Shown: positions 54,245 to 64,000 of the stretch, piece by piece
How positions within the stretch are numbered: the first letter of the stretch is position 1
Layout of the letters: the number at the start of each line of letters is the position of its first letter
NCBI GenBank assembly: GCA_030760725.1
Contig: JASWHV010000008.1
Location: 45,518,057-45,582,056, forward strand
Direction: 5' to 3'
DNA: 64,000 nucleotides
Source: Neostapfia colusana
Lineage: Eukaryota > Streptophyta > Magnoliopsida > Poales > Poaceae
The notes under the pieces: model-generated
What the model saw: only the letters and a program-made list of their open reading frames with translations
Database searches by the model: none
Told to the model about the DNA's origin: nothing
Made by a program: the position numbers and the translations under genes

Positions 54245-57200
54245 TGTAAAAGCCCAAGAAGAGGGACTTGCAAAAATTTTTATGCACCTCACAACACAAC
54301 AGTTTTGTTGTGGGTAGATCGTGAAATATTGTGAAGAGCAAGTGGCCTCCATCAAAGGAGTGATTAGAAGGGAAATTCTTCACTTTCACAAAGTAGGGTT
54401 TACACACATATGATCACACATGGGAGGGAAATTTCAAACTGTTGCATTCAACTTCAGGATTTCAGCAGCTAAAACTAGGAGTAAAGGGCATACTTGGATT
54501 CCTCAGGTTCAAATTAGCGGGGAGGCAAAGTCTCAATAATTTTTGCAAGGGTTTGCTACCCAATGGTCCAAAAAGGAGCCAAATAGGCAAGAATGCAAAT
54601 ATACATTTGAATTTGAGGGAAACTTGTCCAATCATGCAAATGTGGCTCAGTTTGAGACTTCAAACATTTGAATTACTCATTTGCCAAAAAATTGGAGATA
54701 TTTTGGGGCAGAGGGGAGCTGTGGGCCCCACTGGTCAGTGAGAAGAGAGGGGAGAAGCTTACTGCCTAAGTTAATCGGTTCCACAGTTCACACTCGAGCG
54801 AGTTGCGTTCTCCCACCGGCTGTCACCGCACGGACAACCGACGACCGAAGCACCTCCCGAGCTGCTTCGAGTGTCGGTTCCCCCGCGCCTTCTTCTCCCC
54901 TACGCCGCGCTCTGTCGGCCACAACAACCCTCCCACGAGCCCTGTTATCTTTCCTCCCGAGCAAACAAGCCACCGGCGCCGCGCCGGTTCGTCCCGATCC
55001 TAAGCCGGCATTACGTCCCGACTGCTCAAGCGATCAACGCGAAAAAGGAGCGCCAGCGCGTGCACAAGAGTTTCCCCAGCTCAGCTCCGGCGTTCGGGGT
55101 TCCTGTCGGCCATATTTCGAGTATCAGCACCGAAGCCGAGGTGCAACCGGTGGAAACCGACGTCGGGCTCCCGTGGGCAGCTCACACCAACCAGTTTCAC
55201 GACTGAGCGAGAGCACCCCAAGGTGCGCCAACTCCCTGCGCTGCTCCTCTCCAAATTTCAGAGCAATCCGTGCGACGTAGCTTCGGAATTTCGAGTTTTT
55301 CCCTCGGACGAGGAAAACCTAACCGCGGGTAAGAACTGTGGAAATTAACGCTTAATTCTCGGTTAAAGTTATTCATTTTGCGCACACCAGAGCTAGAGAG
55401 GATAGGGAACCTTTTCCCTCCACAACCCTAGCTAGAAACGCCGTGGTTACAGCTAATTTCGAGCTTTTCGGTCGGCGGCCATGGCGGGAACACGCGGGCG
55501 CACGGTGACAACCGGTTTGCCGTCGTTTCCGAGCCAGGTTGAGGCCACGCCGAGATTTCCTGACCTCCACTGATGCTTTAGAGCGGATCCGCCGAGCTTT
55601 TGGCGGGCTAATGTGCTCTGGCGACGGTGCCGATCATCACCGAAGGTCGCGGCTCGTCGCCAGCCTACTTCCGGCCACCGGCAGCCCGAGCCAACCCCGT
55701 AGACTTGTTCCCCGACCCTGAAAACCCCCAGGCGGCGAGTCTCCGGCCGAAAGGTGGCCGGGAAGCCGGGTCCGGCGAGCTCCAGTACAGCGCCGGCGAG
55801 GGGGAGGCGCGGGAGCGAGAGGAAGAAGAAGACCCACCGGGCCCACGTGTCAGCAGCTGAAGATTAAAACTCCGGATCAGCTGTGGCGTGTGATCCCGTG
55901 TGGTGGCGCGGGAAAAGGTCTGTGGCCCCGTGTGGCGTGATTCCGGCGGTTGACACGTGTAGGGTGGACCCACAGGCAGAGTTTGAACTTTTCCCGAATT
56001 AATTTGAATTCCAGAATTGGTTCAAACTTTGGAACTGCATAACTTTTGCTAGGAAGCTCCAAATTTAGTGATTCAAATTGGGTTGGATTCATCTGGCCTA
56101 GCTCTGTCCAGATATACAACCCAATTTGTATGAAACCCATTAATTAATTCTGGAAAATGATTTAAAGCTTTTCAGCAAAAGAATTTTAGAGGGAGTTTGG
56201 TCCATCCAAAAATCCCCAAATTTTGCCAGAATGTTCTTCAGGACATTAGTAAACCCCTGTAAAAGTTTCATACCATTTGGAGTTGATTTGGTCAGAGGAA
56301 TTCAAATTGCAAGGTGCTGTGTTCATTTGAATGCAGAAACATTTTCAGAGAATTTCCAAAACTTGGAAATTCAATTCTGGGCAAACCTTAACTCCAAAAA
56401 TGCTAGGAAACATTCATGCAAACTCTAGGAGCTATAATTGAAATTGTAGTTCACTAAGTTGGGTATGAACAGGGGTCTGACCTCAGAATTAATTCCTCCT
56501 TGCTTATTTGCTAAGAAAATTATTCTGCGCAAACCACTCCATGAAAAGTGCTAAGGTTTGGTCCAGAGGGTTTTCTTGTGACAAGGAACTCACACAAAAA
56601 TTCTCAGCTCCATTGGAGCTCTAGATCACCCCTGTCCTGTTTAACCACTTAAGGGATTAATATGGAAAAGGGGGAAAACGACTTAGCATTTAACCATGTG
56701 ATTAAGTCCAAGCCAAACCACCAACACCAGTTCATATTTAAATTCTTAAACAAAGTTCCAGGTATTAGAGGCTGGTTATTAGAACTAATAGTAGAAGTCT
56801 TACTCTAAAACTCAGATTTGCATATTAATTAACATGTAATATTGCATAAACGTGTAGCCGTTGAAGAAGAGACTCCGGAAGTGCTGGACTTCCTTCTTCC
56901 GGACGAGGAACTAACTACTCACCAGCAGCAACAAGGCAAGCCCCGGTTTGCATACCCTTTTTAAAAGTTTTACTTTGTTTACATGTGTCATATGAAGTAT
57001 GTATGTGCATTAGGTATAGGATGAATGAAACCCCACTTGCATAACCAAAGGTTCCTAAAAGAGTGAGGGTAGTGTCAAGGACCTCGAGTAGACAGGCTAT
57101 GCTTAATGAGTCATAGGACTTCGGTACAAGTCGAGTAGCTGGAATCTACTCGCGAGATAGGCTTGGGACACACGGGTTCGGTTGAGTGATGTGAGATCAC

Positions 57201-58313
57201 TTTAGTAATGAAAATGAGACTAGGCAGGGGCTAGGGCGCAGCAAGAGAGAGTCTTGTGTGTGCAGCCCTGTCCGTGTCGATTGAGGACCGATCCCGTTGC
57301 GGCCCTGCTGAACAAGTATTGAACGTACCGAAGGCATATCGGATATATGGGCCCCGATAAACCGATGTAGCCTAAACCTCCGGGCGTCGAGGCATAGCAC
57401 ACCGATTTATAGGTGTTGGTTGAGGGCAGCAAGGTGGAAATCTGCCAACGGGCATAGAGAGATGCTCCGTGTGGGGAACCTCCTGCTCGTTTCGGTGCGA
57501 CCGGTTCGACGTTTGGGCTGTTGGGTGAAAGGTTGTCTCATACGACATCGAGTGAGCGTGCTGTGCAGCTCCACGGGTGGGCGTACGTGACGTGCTCTTT
57601 GGGTTTTCCCTGCAGGTGTATATCGAGTCGATTCGCCGTCCCTCGCGGTGACGAGTACCGCTTGTTCACTGCGTCGTAACATAGAGTAATGGATGAAATA
57701 TGTTGATTCAATGATGCTGATTGATATAATTGTATTGCTACTTGTGTGCCACCAAATACTGCTTACTAAATTTCAGATTTCATGAACTGTTAACTTGTTG
57801 CTAAAAGATGAACTAAGGATGAACTTGTAGGCGTGTCCTTTTGCTGAAATGTTACTAACCTATGTCTTGGTATACCTCATGTAGAGTTTCATGCTTAGGT
57901 GAGTCGGTTAAGCCTTGCTGAGCCTTCGTGCTCACGGTTGCTGCTTAAGTGTTTTTCAGGTGAGGAGCCACCCACGGACTCGGAGTACGAGTCCACCGGC
58001 GAGGGTTACCCTCCGTCGGGGACCAGGCTGAGTGGGAGCCGTACACGCCGCGCTGAGCTGAGACGTGCAGCTAGTGTGGGTTGCCCTAGGGCTGGGCAAC
58101 CGACTTTTGCTAAATAGGCGGGCGTGAGTTGTATAGTGTAGTCTTCCGCTGTGTAATAGAACAATAGTTGTAACTGAAGTTTGTACCTGTTTGTACAGTT
58201 TCAGCTGTTTTTCCCATGTAATATATTGGGTTCTTATGACGTGTGCTGTCGGGTGTCGCATCGCGCGGCACCACCCTCTGCGATCCTGGATGAGCGGATT
58301 CCGGTTCGCCACA
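54245..58313 (+). repeat. Tek-5 3' LTR (4069 bp)
   Basis: A near-identical copy of the 5' LTR, ending GGTTCGCCACA. Its split-frame exons lie at 56858-56935 (78 nt, GC donor kept) and from 57960. In the last exon one C is missing near 58025 (gggaccaggctg for gggaccacggctg), which shifts the frame, so only the 5' LTR copy keeps the normal peptide end. Confidence 0.92.
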
Positions 58314-58318
58314 GGTAG

Positions 58319-58940
58319 GTCGATTGAAGTGGAGATCTCGACGTTGATGATCCGAGGCACTCGAGCAGACCCGAATACCCCTGCAATCACTACACCCCTG
58401 CTCCGTTGGTTATTAACCGTGCTTCACACTATTGACCTCGCAAAGAAGGCTATCCCTGCAGGTGCAACCGAGAACTCAAGCAAGAACGATGAAGATGCTT
58501 TCTGAAATTGCGAAATTGGGGTTTCACAAACCGTAGAACGGCGAAATTGTTTAATCTAAGCAAAACCCACCGAATATGGCCGGCGGCTACAGTATTTAAA
58601 GGCTAGGTTTTGGCCATAAGACACTTAGACGCGTCCCTAATGGACTCATACGGGATACAACGCCCAAAAGCCTAGTATGGTGGCGCAGCACCGGACAGAA
58701 CTCTGAATTTGACTTGTTTTGACAATTCCCAATGACTCCTGGAGAATTTTAAAGTGGGGCCAGAACCATTGGAAAGTTTATCTTCCTATATTTCCATGCA
58801 TATATAGAACGTCGAAAACATAGTCCGTATGCATCTTGGGCCTCCGTTTTAAGATGGACTGTTCCTGGACTCCGAGTTGAACTCGAGTCTGAGTTGGCGA
58901 CTGTTTCCATCAACTTGTGGACGTCCCATCTGGTTCTCCA
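58319..58940 (-). repeat. CRM-like element 3' LTR, main part
   Basis: On the minus strand it starts TGGAGAACCAGATGGG at 58940, next to a purine tract (58942-58963). It runs to 58319 and continues after the Tek-5 insertion at 43732-43697; total about 658 bp. It contains tttaaatactgta as a possible TATA region near 58595 (minus strand) and leader-like text beyond it. The last codons of the gag-pol frame (down to 58849) extend into it. Confidence 0.6.
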
Positions 58941-61900
58941 CGCCCCCAAATCCTCCTCCCTTTACTTGTTCATCATGTCCATGGTTCCTAATAACAATTA
59001 AATCATTAAATAGCAATCCATTCTCAAACTCATATGGGTAGGAAGTTAGGAACGAGTTCACCTGCTGATTTAGTAACAGTGCTCGTGCTCTTGTGATTGG
59101 TCCTTGTATATCAATGTGAGCATCCACTGTTGTGATGTCCTCATCATCCTCCCCCTCTTGAATCAGAGTCGTCCTAGACTCAAGATCATCTTCTTCTCCC
59201 AAGTATGGTCGTAAATCTGAAATGTTAAATGTGGGACTAACTCCAAAATCGGGAGGCAACTCAAGCTTATATGCATTATCATTGATCTTTTCCACAGTCT
59301 TAAAAGGACCAGTAGCTCGTGGCATAAGTTTAGATTTTCTCAAGTGAGGGAATCGTTCTTTTCTCAAATGTAGCCATACCAAGTCCCTGGTTCAAGTTTT
59401 ATTTCTTTTCTACCTTTACTACCAGAAATTGTATACTTCTCATTCATCCTTTCAATATTTTCCTTTGTAGTTTCATGCATCTTAAGAATGAATTCAGATC
59501 GTTGTGTAGCATCCAAATTTATAGTTTCAGAAGGAGGCAAAGGTAATAAATCAATAGGAGCACGGGGATTGAAACCATACACTACCTGGAATGGGCTTAC
59601 CTTTGTAGTAGAGTGAACTGACCTGTTGTAAGCAAATTCTATATGTGGTAAACAATCCTTCCAACCCTTTAAATTTATTTTGAAAAACAGCCCACAACAT
59701 AGTGGATAGAGTACGATTTACTACCTCAGTTTGTTCATCGGTTTGTGGGTGACATGTGGTTGAAAACAGCAGCTTGGTTCCCAATTTATACCACAAAGTT
59801 CTCCAAAAATGATTTAAAAATTTTGCATCACAATCAGAAACAATGGTATTTGGCAAACCATGTAAACGAATAATTTCCGTCATAAACAAATCAGCAATGT
59901 GTGAGGCATTATCATTCTTATGACAAGGTACAAAATGTACCATTTTGGAGAAACGATCAGCAACCACAAAAATACTATCCCTCCCCCTCTTAGTCCTAGG
60001 CAATCCCAAAAACAAAATCCATGGAAATATCCTGCCGAGGTACACTAGGAACAGGAAGATGCATATAAAGCCCATGTGGGTTAAGTCGAGACTTAGCTTT
60101 ATTGCACGTAGGGCATCATGACACGTAGCGCTCGACATCACGTCTCATCTTTGGCCAAAATAAGTGTGTGGCCAGCATGTCCTCAGTTTTCTTCACTCCA
60201 GAATGTCCCATCAAACCTCCTCCATGTGCTTCCTGCATATGTAATAGGCGAACGGAACTAGCAGGAACACATAGCTTGTTAGCACGATAGAGGAGTCCCT
60301 CCCGTAGTACATATTTATTCCAAGTTCTTCCTTCTCTACAATTTTCAAAAGCATCTTTGAAGTCCAAATCAGTAGGATATAATCCTTTTATTGTTTCCAA
60401 ACCAAGTATTTTATGATCAAGTTTGGACAGCACGGTATAACGTCTAGATAATGCATCTGCAATAACATTCTCCTTTCCTTTCTTATGTTTAATGATGTAT
60501 GGAAATGATTCTATGAACTCAATCCATTTAGCATGTCGTTTATTCGGATTGGTTTGACACTTAAGATACTTCAAAGATTCATGATCAGAATGTATGATGA
60601 ACTCCTTAGACCAAAGGTAATGTTGCCAAGTTTGTAGAACTCCCACTAAGGCATACAATTCCTTATCATAAGTAAAATAATTCAGAGAAGGACCATGCAA
60701 TTTTTCACTAAAGAATGCAACGGGTTTACCTCCTTGTATGAGAACACCTCCAATACCAATGCCGCTTGCATCACATTCTAGCTCAAATGTCTTGTCAAAA
60801 TCAGGAAGTTGTAGCAATGGTGCTTGTGTAAGCTTTGATTTGAGAACATCAAAAGCTTGTTGCTGCTGTTCGCCCCATCGAAACGGCACTCCCTTCTTCG
60901 TTAGTTCATGGAGAGGTGCTGCAATGGTGCTGAAATCCCGCACAAAGCGTCGATAAAAACCTGCAAGACCAAGAAAACTACGCACCTGCGTGACGGTCGA
61001 TGGAGTTGGCCAGCTAGTGATCGCCACAATTTTTGCCTCATCCATCTCAATTTCCTGTGATGAAATGACATATCCCAAAAACGAAACTCGATTGGTGCAA
61101 AAGGCGCACTTTTTGAGGTTACCAAACAAACGTGCATCTCTCAAGACACTGAAAACAGGACACAAATGATCAAGATGTTTGTCATATGACTTGCTGTAAA
61201 TGAGGATATCATCGAAGTAAACCACCACAAATTTTCCAATAAAAGCACGTAAAACCTCGTTCATTAATCGCATAAAAGTGCTAGGTGCATTAGTTAAACC
61301 AAAAGGCATGACTAACCACTCATAAAGTCCAAACTTGGTTTTAAATGCAGTTTTCCATTCCATCTCCTAGTGCCATTCTAATTTGGTGGTAACCACTACG
61401 CAAGTCAATTGTTGTGAAAATAATAGCACCACTCAATTCATCAAGCATGTCATCTAAGCGAGGAATAGGATAACTATATTGAATGGTGATGTTATAAATC
61501 GCTCTACAATCAACACACATGCGCCGGCTACCATCTTTCTTAGGAACCAAAAGAACAGGAACAGAACAAGGACTAAGGCTTTCACGAATATACCCGCGGT
61601 TCAAAAGATCTTGAACTTGTCGCTGAATTTCCCTTTTCTCTTCCTGATTCGACCTGTATGCCGCATGATTTGGCAAACTTGCCCCTGGAATCAAGTCGAT
61701 CTTATGTTCAATGCCCCTCATAGGTGGTAATCCAGGGGGTGTCTCGGGGGGAAACAAATCCGCAAAATCCTGCAAAAGGTTAGCAACAGCAGAGGGCAAT
61801 GCAATGGACACATCATAAAGTGAAAACATGGCTTCTTTGCATACTAAAGCATAGTACATCCCCTTGGTATTAAATAGATCAGCAAGGTCAGATTTAGTTG

Positions 61901-62241
61901 TGAGCAACGAAGGTGATTTTAACTTAACTACTTGCTGTTGTTCAGAGTCTAGTGGTTTTGTTGCCTTATCATCACGTGTTTTACTTTTCTCCAAATGCAC
62001 AATTTCAGCAGGAGTCATAGGAAGCAAAGTGATTTTCTTTCCTTTATGCATCAGAGTATATTTATTAGTTCTACCATGATGAATAGCATCCGTATCAAAT
62101 TCCCAAGGATGTCCCAACAAAAGAGAACAACCATCCATAGGTACGACATCAAAATCAGCAAAATCATGGTAAGAACCAATTGAAAAATATACTCTCACTG
62201 TTTGTGTTACCCTAACCTTACCGCTGTTGTTTAACCACTGA
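58849..62241 (-). pseudogene. pol: CRM-like element pol (minus strand)
   Basis: This is a decayed Ty3/gypsy pol of a second lineage. Order on the minus strand: end of protease (VVPMDGCSLLLGHPWEF), RT (KKDGSRRMCVDCRAI; catalytic FVVVYFDDILIYSK intact), RNase H (LECDASGIGIGGVLIQ), integrase finger (GHSGVKKTEDML), core (SDCDAKFLNHFW, TEVVNRTL), then a GPF-type C-terminus (ATGPFKTVEKINDNAYKLEL) and an acidic stretch (EGEDDEDI). There is no canonical chromodomain. Damage: frame loss near 61360, a TGA at 60118-60116 after ERYVS, and shifts near 60040, 59610 and 59380. The frame passes the purine tract and ends about 37 codons inside the LTR, as reported for CRM elements. The assignment to CRM is tentative. 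Confidence 0.78.
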
Positions 62242-62443
62242 GGCCCTGTTTGGCACAGCTTCTGAACCAGCTTTTTTATAAAAATAAGCTGCGGGTGTAC
62301 CAAACAGTCAGCTTCTCCAGCAGCTTATTAGTTCAGCTGCTTCTCAGAATGAACTAAAAGCAGGATATAAGTTTAAGCTGCTGTTCACCAGCTTTTCAGA
62401 CAAGCTGCTTTTTTAACAAGTTTAAGCCGTGCCAAACAGGTCC
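62242..62443. mobile_element. 202-bp MITE with TGA target duplication
   Basis: The ends are inverted: GGCCCTGTTTGGCACAGCTT on the left, and GGACCTGTTTGGCACGGCTT read inward from the right. The element is flanked by TGA at 62239-62241 and 62444-62446. The inside is rich in cagctgctt and aagctgc words and noncoding. The end sequence fits the CTGTTTGG-type MITEs common in grasses (Tourist/PIF-Harbinger-like, possibly hAT-like). It interrupts the CRM-like gag-pol within the protease region (after ...HPYHIQ). Confidence 0.8.
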
Positions 62444-63480
62444 TGAATGTGGTATGGATGAGAGTGTGCTCTTGTTGTCAACCCAAGTTTCTTGACCACA
62501 TCCGTGTTCACCAAGTTATTGCATCTACCTCCATCAATTATAGTGTGTACACGGCAGTCCTTGACGATGAGAAACATGTGAAAAAGATTGTGTCGTTGTA
62601 GCTTGTCATCCGCCTCAACTTTGGAGCTCAAAGCACGCTGCACACTTATGCTTCTATAATTTTCCGTTGCTGCAGTACCAAGTACCTCTTCATCTCTGCT
62701 ATAGTGGTCATCTTTTGGTCCTGCAACCTTAGTAGCAAGAGAATATTCATCTTCAACATCCGAAGTACTATCATACCCACCATCATCTTGTGCTATGTAT
62801 GCTCGTTTGCTAGGGCAATCTTTCATCACATGACCAACTCCCTGGCAGCGGTGACACTTAATGTCGAAAGTTCGACTCGTGGAAGGAGTGGAAGACGTAG
62901 GCTTGTCTTGCTGCCCTCCGGCGCGCGAGGAAATGGAGCAGTAGGTGAAGTTCGTTGGCCACCATTGGATGGTGTAGTTGCTGTATGAAAACTCGAAGAT
63001 GGTGCTATTTTGGATGGTGTACATGTCGAACGCGGTGTGAAGGTTCTCCTCGTACGTTGTTGCTGCTACTGTTGGCGGCCCTGCAATTCTTTTTCTGCCA
63101 ACATAGCCAGCTGAAATAATCTGTTAACAGTATCATATTCCTTATAATCAACAATTTCCTGAATTTCACGCCTCAACCCCCCATAAAAACGAGCTATTTT
63201 ATCATCCATGTCCTCTACTACCCCACAGCGCAACATACTCTTTTGTAACTCTTGATAATACTCCTCTACAGACATGTTACCTTGGTCTAAGTGCTGCAAT
63301 TTTTTGCGAAGGTCCCGCTGAAAAGAAGGAGGAACAAAACGAACACGCATAGCTTCCTTTAATCTATCCCATGTTGGAGGATCAGTTCTAGTTTTAATAA
63401 GTTCATTCCACCATATGATAGCAAAATCCTTAAAATCACTAGTGGCTTGACGAACTCTATGTTGTTCGGGAACAAGGTGG
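62444..63480 (-). pseudogene. gag-pro: CRM-like element gag end and protease (minus strand)
   Basis: On the minus strand it begins within the capsid (WWNELIKTRTDPPTWDRLKE, MRVRFVPPSFQRDL, MSVEEYYQELQKSM, ARFYGGLRREIQEIVD). It continues to the nucleocapsid knuckle CHRCQGVGHVMKDC and an acidic linker, then to the protease site HTIIDGGRCNNLV, where related elements have DGGSCNNL. A TAG closes the frame near 63063 and the part after it is in a different phase. The N-terminus is cut off by the LTR starting at 63482, and the protease is split by the MITE at 62443. Confidence 0.75.
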
Positions 63481-63481
63481 G

Positions 63482-64000
63482 TGTAACACCCTCAAATTCA
63501 TTTCCATGCATAGCATACATTTTTCATGTAGAGAAGCATGATAAAAGAAGTAGAAATGGAGAAAGAACCCTAGTAATGGAGAAAGAACTATAGAAATGGA
63601 GAAAGAACTATAGAAATGGAGAAAGAACCATAAAAATGGAGAAAAGAACCACAGAAATGGAGAAAGAACCATAGAAATGGAGGAAGGGAATATAGAAATG
63701 GAGAATGGGGCAAAGAAATGGAGAAGGGCAATGTAGAAATGGAGAATGGGGCATAGAAATGGAGAGAGGAATGTAGAAATGGAGAATGGGACATAGAAAT
63801 GGAGAATGGGACATAGAAATGGAGAGGGGAATGTAGAAATGGAGCAGGTGACATAGAAATGGTGAGGAATGGCAAAAAAATAGCTGAAATGAGCAATTTC
63901 CAATTTCCCCAAATTTTCCCCAAAATCGCCAAATTCCCCGATTCCCCAAAAAGGGGAATTTTCCCCACATTTGGGGAATTTAATCCCCATTGCTGCCGCA
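63482..64000 (+). repeat. start of another Tek-4-type LTR
   Basis: TGTAACACCCTCAAATTC, then ttccatgcatagcatacatttttcatgtagagaagcat, matches the Tek-4 LTR start (41058) and the minus-strand piece at 12216. It continues through a purine-rich repeat and a zone of ttcccc/ggggaa words as at 11870-12010 (reverse). It inserted into the CRM-like gag and leaves the window. The left target copy would be gtggg (63477-63481). Confidence 0.75.
63555..63862 (+). repeat. purine-rich minisatellite in the LTR
   Basis: About 15 imperfect copies of a 18-24-bp unit around agaaatggagaa, with agaacca/t, gaatgggacat or gggaatgt as the variable part. The other copies of this LTR family have only loose A-rich text at this place (41110-41260), so it expanded in this copy. 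Frames read across it are not genes. Confidence 0.75.

Larger units (their letters stand above)
43728..58318 (+). mobile_element. Tek-5: complete Tekay-type chromovirus retrotransposon
   Basis: This is a full-length element: target copy GGTAG (43728-43732), 5' LTR (43733-47803), primer site, leader, gag-pol, polypurine tract, 3' LTR (54245-58313), target copy GGTAG (58314-58318). By eye the two LTRs differ at roughly 40 of 4070 positions (about 1%), so the insertion is young. It lies in the 3' LTR of the minus-strand CRM-like element. Three single-base indels keep its polyprotein from being read through as written. Confidence 0.92.

Noticed and set aside
63555..63862. CRISPR array
   Set aside because: Units are imperfect, of varying length, without unique spacers, and lie in a plant LTR.
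63457..63990. Overlapping antisense frames of 120-177 codons at the right end
   Set aside because: Repetitive translation of the purine-rich minisatellite in all three phases.

Overview
The window looks like gene-free plant heterochromatin, most likely from a grass. It is almost wholly nested Ty3/gypsy retrotransposons, with a Cassandra-type TRIM, a MITE and one possible CACTA end. Very long LTRs (3.4-5.1 kb) with GC-rich leader zones, initiator-tRNA-Met primer sites (TGGTATCAGAGC) and integrases ending in a chromodomain point to chromoviruses of the Tekay/Del type. I found no host protein gene, rRNA gene or tRNA gene. The species cannot be told from the sequence.

Layout. 1-3156: an LTR end cut by the window edge, a possible CACTA terminus and a decayed LTR-like stretch. 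3157-11111: Tek-1, a gag-pol in one frame broken by three nonsense codons, with its 3' LTR. Tek-1 sits in a minus-strand LTR piece (11112-12216), which itself cuts the pol of Tek-2 (12217-18043). The LTR of Tek-2 is cut by Tek-3 (18044-34299). The leader of Tek-3 carries a minus-strand solo LTR (22714-27834) with a perfect 5-bp target duplication. A minus-strand LTR piece (34300-36493) and a partly tandem Cassandra element with 5S-like LTRs (36494-37470) follow. Tek-4 (37471-43226) is a heavily decayed relic. Tek-5 (43733-58313) is young and full length, with near-identical 4.07-kb LTRs and a perfect GGTAG duplication. It landed in the 3' LTR of a minus-strand, CRM-like element (58319-63480 plus 43697-43732). 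A 202-bp MITE interrupts that element's gag-pol, and a further LTR (63482 to the window end) cuts its gag.

Main observation. The long LTRs share a gene-like layout. A GC-rich first exon is followed by a short exon of 69-84 nt that starts after a TAG acceptor and ends at a rare GC donor (AG|GCAAG). About 1.1 kb further on comes a short acidic exon with a stop codon, then a poly(A) signal. The reading frame joins in the same phase (one nucleotide carried over) at both junctions in several LTR families, and the last exon differs between copies mainly at synonymous sites. No ATG is visible in this frame, so translation is unproven. The intron also holds hairpins whose arms change in a compensated way between families. 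Three gag ATGs lie directly at splice-acceptor sequences, and two of these elements share a CG|GTGAGG donor just after the primer site. This suggests a removable leader intron of about 1.7-1.8 kb.

All alignments were made by eye. Boundaries marked by TG...CA ends, primer sites, polypurine tracts or target duplications are firm; junctions between decayed pieces are approximate.
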